In this document: one piece after another, positions 14,067 through 22,314 of the stretch
Position numbering within the stretch: the stretch's first letter is position 1
Layout of the letters: every line of letters begins with the position of its first letter
NCBI GenBank assembly: GCA_947561715.1
Contig: OX387198.1
Coordinates: 19,781,645 to 19,845,644 of the forward strand
Source of the DNA: Ascidia mentula
Lineage: Eukaryota; Chordata; Ascidiacea; Phlebobranchia; Ascidiidae
Length of the DNA: 64,000 bases
Reading direction: 5' to 3'
The notes under the pieces: model-generated
What the model saw: only the letters and a program-made list of their open reading frames with translations
Told to the model about the DNA's origin: nothing
Database searches by the model: none
Program-made: the position numbers and the translations under genes

Positions 14067-14173
14067 GTCTACGGCCATACCAGGTTGAAAGCACCCGATC
14101 TCGTTCGATTTCGGCAGTTAAACAACCTCAGGCTTGGATGGATGACCGCCTAGGAATACCAGGTGTTGTAGTC
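14067..14173 (+). pseudogene. 5S rRNA copy with the 11-nt deletion (type example)
   Basis: This 107-nt copy reads CTCAGGCTTGGATGG where the full copy has CTTGGTTAGTACTTGG. The deletion joins two CTTGG repeats and removes the segment between the intermediate element and the C box, which is also part of loop E and helix IV. About 28 copies across both arrays share it. TFIIIA binding and 5S folding should suffer, so I call these pseudogenes by inference. Confidence 0.8.
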
Positions 14174-16530
14174 ATTTTTCTATTTACACAAAGTATGCTT
14201 TGAATTACGCATAAAGATCGTCAAAACAGACTAACAATCGTCTACGGCCATACCAGGTTGAAAGCACCCGATCTCGTTCGATCTCGGCAGTTAAGCAACC
14301 TCGGGCTTGCTTAGTACTTGGATGGGTGACCGCCTAGGAATACCAAGTGTTGTAGTCATTTTTCTTTTTACACAAAGTATGCTTTGAATTGCGCATAAAG
14401 ATCGTCAAAACAGACTTACAAACGTCTACGGGCGTACCACGTTGGAAGCACCCGATCTCGTTCGATCTCGGCAGTTAAGCAACCTCGGGCTTGGTTAGTA
14501 CTTGGATGGGTGATTGCCTAGGAATACCAAGTGTTGTAGTCATTTTACTGTTTGCACAAAGTATGCTTTGAGTTGCCTGTAAATGTCGTCTAAACAGACT
14601 AACAAACGTCTACGGCCATACCAGGTTGAAAGCACCCGATCTCGTTCGATTTCGGCAGTTAAACAACATCAGGCTTGGATGGGTGACCGCCTAGGAATAC
14701 CAAGTGTTGTAGTCATTTTACTATTTGCACAAAGTATGCTTTGAATTGCCCATAAATGTCGTCAAAACAGACTAACAAACGTCTACGGCCATATCAGGTT
14801 GAAAGCACCCGATCTCGTTCGATCTCGGCAGTTAAGCAACCTCGGGCTTGGTTAGCACTTGGATGGATGACCGCCTAGGAATACCAAGTGTTGTAGTCAT
14901 TTTTCTATTTAAACAAAGTATGCATTGAATTGCGCATAAAGATCGTCATAACAGACTAAAAAACGTCTAAGGCCATACCAGGTTGAAAGCACCGTTCTCG
15001 TTCGAACTCGGCAGTTAAGCAACCTCGGGCTTGGTTAGTATTTGTTTGGGTGATCGCCAAGGAATACCAGGTGTTGTGGTCATTTTTCTATTTACACAAA
15101 GTATGCTTTGAATTACGCATAAAGATCGTCAAAACAGACTAACAAACGTCTACGGCCATACCAGGTTGAAAGCACCCGATCTCGTTCGATCTCGGCAGTT
15201 AAGCAAACTCGGGCTTGCTTAGTACTTGGATGGGTGACCGCCTAGGAATACCAAGTGTTGTAGTCATTTTTTTATTTACACAAAGTATGCTTTGAATTGC
15301 GCATAAAGATCGTCAAAACAGACTTACAAACGTCTACGGCCGTACCACGTTGGAAGCACCCGATCTCGTTCGATCTCGGCAGTTAAGCAACCTCGGGCTT
15401 GGTTAGTACTTGGATGGGTGATTGCCTAGGAATACCAAGTGTTGTAGTCATTTTTCTATTTGCACAAAGTATGCTTTGAATTGCTCATAAATGTCGTCAA
15501 AACAGACTAACAAACGTCTACGGCCATTCCAGTTTGAAAGCACCCGATCTCGTTCGATCTCGGCAGTTAAGCAACCTCAGGCTTGGATGGGTGACCGCCT
15601 AGGAATACCAAGTGTTGTAGTCATTTTACTGTTTGCACAAAGTATGCATTGAATTGCGAATATAGATCGTCATAACAGACTAACAAACGTCTAAGGCTAT
15701 ACCAGGTTAAAAGCACCGATTTCGTTCGATCTCGGCAGTTAAACAACCTCGGGCTTGGTAAGTATTTGGTTGGGTGATTGCCTAGGAATACCAAGTGTTG
15801 TAGTCATTTTACTGTTTGCACAAAGTATGCTTTGAATTGCCTGTAAATGTCGTCAAAACAGACTAACAAACGTCTACGGCCATACCAGGTTGAAAGCACC
15901 CGATCTCGTTCGATTTCGGCAGTTAAACAACCTCAGGCTTGGATGGGTGACCGCCTAGGAATACCAAGTGTTGTAATCATTTTACTGTTTGCACAAAGTA
16001 TGCTTTGAGTTGCCTGTAAATGTCGTCTAAACAGACTAACAAACGTCTACGGCCATACCAGGTTGAAAGCACCCGATCTCGTTCGATTTCGGCAGTTAAA
16101 CAACCTCAGGCTTGGATGGGTGACCGCCTAGGAATACCAAGTGTTGTAGTCATTTTACTATTTGCACAAAGTATGCTTTGAATTGCCCATAAATGTCGTC
16201 AAAACAGACTAACAAACGTCTACGGCCATATCAGGTTGAAAGCACCCGATCTCGTTCGATCTCGGCAGTTAAGCAACCTCGGGCTTGGTTAGTACTTGGA
16301 TGGATGACCGCCTAGGAATACCAAGCGTTGTAGTCATTTTTCTATTTAAACAAAGTATGCATTGAATTGCGCATAAAGATCGTCATAACAGACTAAAAAA
16401 CGTCTAAGGCCATACCAGGTTGAAAGCACCGTTCTCGTTCGAACTCGGCAGTTAAGCAACCTCGGGCTTGGTTAGTATTTGTTTGGGTGATCGCCAAGGA
16501 ATACCAGGTGTTGTAGTCATTTTTCTATTT

Positions 16531-16542
16531 ACACAAAGTATG
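16531..16542 (+). repeat. Target-site duplication, left copy
   Basis: ACACAAAGTATG in the 5S spacer directly precedes the retroelement cluster and is repeated at 25,709-25,720 just after it. The last three bases (ATG) could also belong to the element, so the duplication is 9-12 bp. Uninterrupted versions of the same spacer stand at about 33,000, 36,242 and 39,484 and confirm the boundaries. Confidence 0.93.
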
Positions 16543-16680
16543 TGATTAGTAAATCAAATCTGGATCCAAAAAAAAAACCAAAGGCCCCTGGCAGGCTGTC
16601 GATCGCACACCGTATCAATAATAATAATGTATTAAAATCCAAACACAGCGATCTTCAAACAGCTCAGATCGATTTATTTA

Positions 16681-16722
16681 GAGAAAAATATATTTCGCCT
16701 AAAACGGCATCATCAGTTTCTC
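16681..16722 (-). ncRNA. Hammerhead-ribozyme-like motif, PLE copy 1
   Basis: Minus-strand copy of the motif described at 22,107-22,148: GAGAAA, CTGATGA, a GCC/GGC hairpin, GAAA, then TTTCTC. It is identical to the other two intact copies. Confidence 0.65.
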
Positions 16723-17182
16723 CATTTACCAAAACTGCCAAAAAGGAAAAACAGAAAGAAAAAAGTCAAGAATCTAACGCAAAAAGGTTACGCAAGCTAA
16801 AAATAAATAAAAATTAATAAAAACTATAAAAATATTCAGGTTTCAAGCATTAACTAAAAAATAATAAAAGTATGAATTAACTGCATGTGGTCAGACCTGT
16901 CTGTACTACTTTGCTTTCAAAAAACCACTGGCGCTGACACCGAGTGAGCACACAAACATACAGAAGCAACTGAATGTAAAAACAGAACAAAAGTGGAAGG
17001 GGAATGGACGTCACGAACTGCAGACAGGTAGGCCTGTGGGCGAACAGGTGTGACCGATAAGACTCGGTGAATGATAAGACGATAAAAACAGGTTAACAAC
17101 ACAGGAAAAGTCATCAACCCGTTACAGCGAAAACAAGCGCAAACAAAAACATAGTCCTACGGGCGGGGAATAGCAAAACAAA

Positions 17183-19519
17183 CTATTTGCATGATGGTGT
17201 TACCATGGTTTGCACATTTATTTGTGCCCGTATTCTGTGCAACCATAAGTCCTCATATAGATCCAAACTCCCTGCAGGTGGTTTTTGCACGAACGTCACG
17301 TCATAGCAACTTGGCAATATGGGTCTTTGCTGGAATGTCTCGCTATGCTTCTTCAGGTAGTGGTTACCCAGCGCCGTAGCATCGCTATCTAGCGAGCACT
17401 CGAAGTGGTACCAAGTAGACCTGTGAGCATTCCAGCGAGTGGAGAACTTGTTTTTCGTCTGCCCAACATACTGGGCTCCGCAGGTTTTGCACGAGGCCAC
17501 ATATATCCCATAGTCGCGACATGTTAGTCGCTGACGCAACATTATTCTGCCTTTGGGGGTACACAGGAAGGTAGTTGTGGGCACCATGGGCTCGTGGTTA
17601 CCATGGTGCCCGCACAGCGCACAGTGGCCGCAAGGGGCCGATTGGCCAGTGTCCCGAGGCTCGGTGTGATGGGCAAGCTGCTTGTAGTGGCATAGTTTGT
17701 TAAACATCGTTGGTCCTCTCCGATAAACGATGGAAGCATTTGCCTGGAGGCTCAATTCCTTGGGCGAAAGACGCAGTATATGAGGGAATGCTGTTGCCCA
17801 GATAAGTTTGTGCAGGCTTGGAAGCGAGTCTACCGACTTGTTGTGGAAGAATCTAGACTTCCAAGCGCTGGCTGTTGCTAACACATCGCATGTCATCCTC
17901 ACCGGGAAATTGGATTTCACAGCTTTATCTTTGAGCCACAATAGGGCCTTTTTGTAGTCGCTTTCATTCTCGTTTAAGCGCCGCATCCGTATGGCTTCGG
18001 AAAACACAATTGATTTAAACACATGGATTGGGTGGTGGGAACGCCCATTAAGAAAACAACGGTCAAGTGCTGTGGGCTTAGTGTGATTGGTGGTTTTGAA
18101 GCCCGCCAGTGACATGGGGTCGATAATGTGGCACACATCAAGAAATTCAACTCCAGTGCATGGCTTTGCCGTTGTGGCTTGGCGGAAAGTTAGTTCCAAG
18201 CCTGCGTTACGAAAGCATTCCACCAACTTCTGTTGTATGACATTGGTTGTTTTAACCCCAAGCGACACCCATATAATGTCATCAATGAACCTCTTAAATA
18301 TGTACGCCTTGTTTATTGCTGTGGCAGCTTTGCAAACAATGAAGTGAACAGCAATGTTAGCCACCGATACTGAGTTATTGTCACCTGTGACAATGCCTTC
18401 TTTTTGGCAATAAAAAGAATCTGCATTCCTCAATATGGCGTTGTCAATGCAAAACATTGTCAATTCGATGATGGTGTTTCTTGCCTGCGCGGTGAATGTT
18501 GAGTGACCATTCAAAGCCGCCTTCAAAGCCTGGCGTATGATGGATCTGGGAAGGTTGGGATATAATGATTTTACATCTCCTGCCACAATGCATAGTTCCT
18601 GGCGCCGCATTTTCTTGGAGAGGTGTTGCGCATTTTCCATTTTCCACTTGTGGAGTTCTTCTAAATAATCTTTACTGTCCCGGCAATATTCATTTACGTT
18701 TGCCTTGCAGTAGAGTACACTGATCGGCTGCAAAATGCTTTCCAGGAAAATCGTAGTTCGGGACGTCGTGGTGTTTCCAGATGCTTGCACCAGTCTCACT
18801 GGCATCTCTCCAATACTGCAATGCAGCAGCTCTTCAGGTGCGAGCTTGTGGGTTTTGAACAACGGATACGCATATCCGGGTTCGTTGCACGCAAAGAATT
18901 TTGCTGTAGGACCAGAGATATGTCGATAGGTGCAGCCATGGAGTTTGATGCCAGCCGTGTTATATAGGATGGTATCGCTTACGACTCCAAACTTGTGCAG
19001 CTTAATGAGCTTATCATCACAGGTGTCTTTAATCTTTTGCATCTCCGAACCTACTGTGGAACGCGTCAAGGGTAATTGGTGATACGCGGAGAATTGTTTT
19101 AACATTGTGGTGTTGTAGTCTTGTAAGTTCAGAATGATGATTTTCCCATCCTTGTCCGCCCTGCATATTACTATTTGTTTCTCCCTGGTCAATTTCGTTA
19201 ATCTGTGCAAACTCTCTCTGAGATTTGAAGTCAGATTATTCCGATTAACGAATAGGCGTCTGGCGGATGTCTCCATATTCCTGACTTTGGCAAAAACCAT
19301 TTCTGTGTAGGCTAGAACTTCTGCGCTTAGTTCACTTTTGTTAGGCCTGTTAAGCTTCGGTATTTTAAGCTTTTCAGGGATCGGCTCTTTGATCTCGTCT
19401 TCTTCACCATAGAGACTCTGCCATTCTACACGGCGAACATGTCTAATGGCGTTAACCCATTCTGAATGTTGTGTTGTTTCATTCCACTGCGGCGTTGGCA
19501 CAAAATTCAGGCCATACAT
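17183..19519 (-). CDS. PLE reverse transcriptase/GIY-YIG ORF, N-terminally truncated copy
   Basis: Open frame of 778 codons from an internal Met. It equals residues 166-943 of the full 943-aa protein at 22,315-25,146, including the whole RT core (SLYPN, FIDD) and the GIY-YIG domain. The leader and the first 150 or so residues are missing because the copy is 5'-truncated, so it has no known start signal or leader of its own. It probably does not act by itself, although the catalytic domains are complete. Confidence 0.9.
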   Translation of the reverse strand: MYGLNFVPTPQWNETTQHSEWVNAIRHVRRVEWQSLYGEEDEIKEPIPEKLKIPKLNRPNKSELSAEVLAYTEMVFAKVRNMETSARRLFVNRNNLTSNLRESLHRLTKLTREKQIVICRADKDGKIIILNLQDYNTTMLKQFSAYHQLPLTRSTVGSEMQKIKDTCDDKLIKLHKFGVVSDTILYNTAGIKLHGCTYRHISGPTAKFFACNEPGYAYPLFKTHKLAPEELLHCSIGEMPVRLVQASGNTTTSRTTIFLESILQPISVLYCKANVNEYCRDSKDYLEELHKWKMENAQHLSKKMRRQELCIVAGDVKSLYPNLPRSIIRQALKAALNGHSTFTAQARNTIIELTMFCIDNAILRNADSFYCQKEGIVTGDNNSVSVANIAVHFIVCKAATAINKAYIFKRFIDDIIWVSLGVKTTNVIQQKLVECFRNAGLELTFRQATTAKPCTGVEFLDVCHIIDPMSLAGFKTTNHTKPTALDRCFLNGRSHHPIHVFKSIVFSEAIRMRRLNENESDYKKALLWLKDKAVKSNFPVRMTCDVLATASAWKSRFFHNKSVDSLPSLHKLIWATAFPHILRLSPKELSLQANASIVYRRGPTMFNKLCHYKQLAHHTEPRDTGQSAPCGHCALCGHHGNHEPMVPTTTFLCTPKGRIMLRQRLTCRDYGIYVASCKTCGAQYVGQTKNKFSTRWNAHRSTWYHFECSLDSDATALGNHYLKKHSETFQQRPILPSCYDVTFVQKPPAGSLDLYEDLWLHRIRAQINVQTMVTPSCK

Positions 19520-19618
19520 TAAGAGAATTTTATCGTCTGAATTGAGAACGTAGTCTGATTTTCCGCCAGACGCCTATTCGTTAATCGGAATAATCTGACT
19601 TCAAATCTCAGAGAGAGT

Positions 19619-21646
19619 TTGCACAGATTAACGAAATTGACCAGGGAGAAACAAATAGTAATATGCAGGGCGGACAAGGATGGGAAAATCATCATTCTGA
19701 ACTTACAAGACTACAACACCACAATGTTAAAACAATTCTCCGCGTATCACCAATTACCCTTGACGCGTTCCACAGTAGGTTCGGAGATGCAAAAGATTAA
19801 AGACACCTGTGATGATAAGCTCATTAAGCTGCACAAGTTTGGAGTCGTAAGCGATACCATCCTATATAACACGGCTGGCATCAAACTCCATGGCTGCACC
19901 TATCGACATATCTCTGGTCCTACAGCAAAATTCTTTGCGTGCAACGAACCCGGATATGCGTATCCGTTGTTCAAAACCCACAAGCTCGCACCTGAAGAGC
20001 TGCTGCATTGCAGTATTGGAGAGATGCCAGTGAGACTGGTGCAAGCATCTGGAAACACCACGACGTCCCGAACTACGATTTTCCTGGAAAGCATTTTGCA
20101 GCCGATCAGTGTACTCTACTGCAAGGCAAACGTAAATGAATATTGCCGGGACAGTAAAGATTATTTAGAAGAACTCCACAAGTGGAAAATGGAAAATGCG
20201 CAACACCTCTCCAAGAAAATGCGGCGCCAGGAACTATGCATTGTGGCAGGAGATGTAAAATCATTATATCCCAACCTTCCCAGATCCATCATACGCCAGG
20301 CTTTGAAGGCGGCTTTGAATGGTCACTCAACATTCACCGCGCAGGCAAGAAACACCATCATCGAATTGACAATGTTTTGCATTGACAACGCCATATTGAG
20401 GAATGCAGATTCTTTTTATTGCCAAAAAGAAGGCATTGTCACAGGTGACAATAACTCAGTATCGGTGGCTAACATTGCTGTTCACTTCATTGTTTGCAAA
20501 GCTGCCACAGCAATAAACAAGGCGTACATATTTAAGAGGTTCATTGATGACATTATATGGGTGTCGCTTGGGGTTAAAACAACCAATGTCATACAACAGA
20601 AGTTGGTGGAATGCTTTCGTAACGCAGGCTTGGAACTAACTTTCCGCCAAGCCACAACGGCAAAGCCATGCACTGGAGTTGAATTTCTTGATGTGTGCCA
20701 CATTATCGACCCCATGTCACTGGCGGGCTTCAAAACCACCAATCACACTAAGCCCACAGCACTTGACCGTTGTTTTCTTAATGGGCGTTCCCACCACCCA
20801 ATCCATGTGTTTAAATCAATTGTGTTTTCCGAAGCCATACGGATGCGGCGCTTAAACGAGAATGAAAGCGACTACAAAAAGGCCCTATTGTGGCTCAAAG
20901 ATAAAGCTGTGAAATCCAATTTCCCGGTGAGGATGACATGCGATGTGTTAGCAACAGCCAGCGCTTGGAAGTCTAGATTCTTCCACAACAAGTCGGTAGA
21001 CTCGCTTCCAAGCCTGCACAAACTTATCTGGGCAACAGCATTCCCTCATATACTGCGTCTTTCGCCCAAGGAATTGAGCCTCCAGGCAAATGCTTCCATC
21101 GTTTATCGGAGAGGACCAACGATGTTTAACAAACTATGCCACTACAAGCAGCTTGCCCATCACACCGAGCCTCGGGACACTGGCCAATCGGCCCCTTGCG
21201 GCCACTGTGCGCTGTGCGGGCACCATGGTAACCACGAGCCCATGGTGCCCACAACTACCTTCCTGTGTACCCCCAAAGGCAGAATAATGTTGCGTCAGCG
21301 ACTAACATGTCGCGACTATGGGATATATGTGGCCTCGTGCAAAACCTGCGGAGCCCAGTATGTTGGGCAGACGAAAAACAAGTTCTCCACTCGCTGGAAT
21401 GCTCACAGGTCTACTTGGTACCACTTCGAGTGCTCGCTAGATAGCGATGCTACGGCGCTGGGTAACCACTACCTGAAGAAGCATAGCGAGACATTCCAGC
21501 AAAGACCCATATTGCCAAGTTGCTATGACGTGACGTTCGTGCAAAAACCACCTGCAGGGAGTTTGGATCTATATGAGGACTTATGGTTGCACAGAATACG
21601 GGCACAAATAAATGTGCAAACCATGGTAACACCATCATGCAAATAG
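19619..21646 (+). CDS. PLE reverse transcriptase/GIY-YIG ORF, truncated copy 2
   Basis: Open to the stop at 21,646. From about residue 250 of the full protein onward it is identical to copies 1 and 3. The first Met-like codon of the open stretch is a TTG within the RT finger region, not a natural start. The RT palm and endonuclease domains are both complete. It is a truncated insertion product and unlikely to be translated from its own leader. Confidence 0.85.
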   Translation: MHRLTKLTREKQIVICRADKDGKIIILNLQDYNTTMLKQFSAYHQLPLTRSTVGSEMQKIKDTCDDKLIKLHKFGVVSDTILYNTAGIKLHGCTYRHISGPTAKFFACNEPGYAYPLFKTHKLAPEELLHCSIGEMPVRLVQASGNTTTSRTTIFLESILQPISVLYCKANVNEYCRDSKDYLEELHKWKMENAQHLSKKMRRQELCIVAGDVKSLYPNLPRSIIRQALKAALNGHSTFTAQARNTIIELTMFCIDNAILRNADSFYCQKEGIVTGDNNSVSVANIAVHFIVCKAATAINKAYIFKRFIDDIIWVSLGVKTTNVIQQKLVECFRNAGLELTFRQATTAKPCTGVEFLDVCHIIDPMSLAGFKTTNHTKPTALDRCFLNGRSHHPIHVFKSIVFSEAIRMRRLNENESDYKKALLWLKDKAVKSNFPVRMTCDVLATASAWKSRFFHNKSVDSLPSLHKLIWATAFPHILRLSPKELSLQANASIVYRRGPTMFNKLCHYKQLAHHTEPRDTGQSAPCGHCALCGHHGNHEPMVPTTTFLCTPKGRIMLRQRLTCRDYGIYVASCKTCGAQYVGQTKNKFSTRWNAHRSTWYHFECSLDSDATALGNHYLKKHSETFQQRPILPSCYDVTFVQKPPAGSLDLYEDLWLHRIRAQINVQTMVTPSCK

Positions 21647-22106
21647 TTTGTTTTGCTATTCCCCGCCCGTAGGACTATGTTTTTGTTTGCGCTTGTTTTC
21701 GCTGTAACGGGTTGATGACTTTTCCTGTGTTGTTAACCTGTTTTTATCGTCTTATCATTCACCGAGTCTTATCGGTCACACCTGTTCGCCCACAGGCCTA
21801 CCTGTCTGCAGTTCGTGACGTCCATTCCCCTTCCACTTTTGTTCTGTTTTTACATTCAGTTGCTTCTGTATGTTTGTGTGCTCACTCGGTGTCAGCGCCA
21901 GTGGTTTTTTGAAAGCAAAGTAGTACAGACAGGTCTGACCACATGCAGTTAATTCATACTTTTATTATTTTTTAGTTAATGCTTGAAACCTGAATATTTT
22001 TATAGTTTTTATTAATTTTTATTTATTTTTAGCTTGCGTAACCTTTTTGCGTTAGATTCTTGACTTTTTTCTTTCTGTTTTTCCTTTTTGGCAGTTTTGG
22101 TAAATG

Positions 22107-22148
22107 GAGAAACTGATGATGCCGTTTTAGGCGAAATATATTTTTCTC
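22107..22148 (+). ncRNA. Hammerhead-ribozyme-like motif, junction of PLE copies 2 and 3
   Basis: The order is GAGAAA (22,107-22,112), CTGATGA (22,113-22,119), hairpin GCC-loop-GGC, GAAA (22,133-22,136), a very short self-complementary ATATAT, then TTTCTC (22,143-22,148), which pairs with GAGAAA as stem I. Hammerhead motifs with tiny stem III are known from Penelope-like elements, where the palindromic stem III is thought to form between two RNAs. One extra U follows CTGATGA compared with the textbook core, so cleavage is likely but not certain. A relic at 45,723-45,764 keeps stem I through a paired change. Confidence 0.68.
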
Positions 22149-22314
22149 TAAATAAATCGATCTGAGCTGTTTGAAGATCGCTGTGTTTGGATTTTAATAC
22201 ATTATTATTATTGATACGGTGTGCGATCGACAGCCTGCCAGGGGCCTTTGGTTTTTTTTTTTGGATCCAGATTTGATTTACTAATCACATTGGAAAGATA
22301 CGGCCTGGATCACC

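Larger units (their letters stand above)
13343..16530 (+). rRNA. 5S rRNA tandem array, left part, degenerate end before the insertion
   Basis: Eighteen further 5S copies, starting at 13343, 13527, 13710, 13884, 14067, 14240, 14424, 14608, 14781, 14965, 15148, 15332, 15516, 15689, 15872, 16045, 16218 and 16402. Divergence is higher than upstream. Copies at 14067, 14608, 15516, 15872 and 16045 lack 11 nt between two CTTGG repeats, and 13710 lacks 10 nt around nt 36-45. Others read GTATTTGTTTGGGTGATCGCC in place of the usual C-box region. The block recurs at +16,470 bp (29,813-32,990) with nearly the same variants in the same order. Many of these are likely 5S pseudogenes. Confidence 0.94.
16543..19561 (-). 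mobile_element. PLE copy 1, inverted, 5'-truncated
   Basis: Reverse complement of the full unit from about its position 22,768 to the 3' end. It then continues about 77-80 bp into what would be the 5' leader of a following unit (the stretch equal to 22,209-22,286). This read-through shows that its template RNA came from tandemly joined units. It meets copy 2 head-to-head at 19,561/19,562 with a single shared T. Confidence 0.92.
19562..22208 (+). mobile_element. PLE copy 2, 5'-truncated, direct orientation
   Basis: Starts at TCCGCCAGACG, equal to position 23,062 of the full copy, and runs to the unit end at 22,208 (2,647 bp). It is followed without a gap by copy 3, and the spacing of all shared features is 3,500 bp. 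Its 562-bp 3' region acts as the upstream long terminal-like repeat (pLTR) of copy 3. Confidence 0.93.

Noticed and set aside
1-16530. CRISPR-like array
   Set aside because: The regular repeats are 5S rRNA genes with recognisable internal promoters. Repeat and spacer are both conserved, so this is not a CRISPR.
16542-16817. Open frame over the PLE 3' region on the opposite strand (also 25,512-25,712)
   Set aside because: It lies antisense to the element's non-coding 3' region and over the ribozyme-like motif, with no protein family resemblance.
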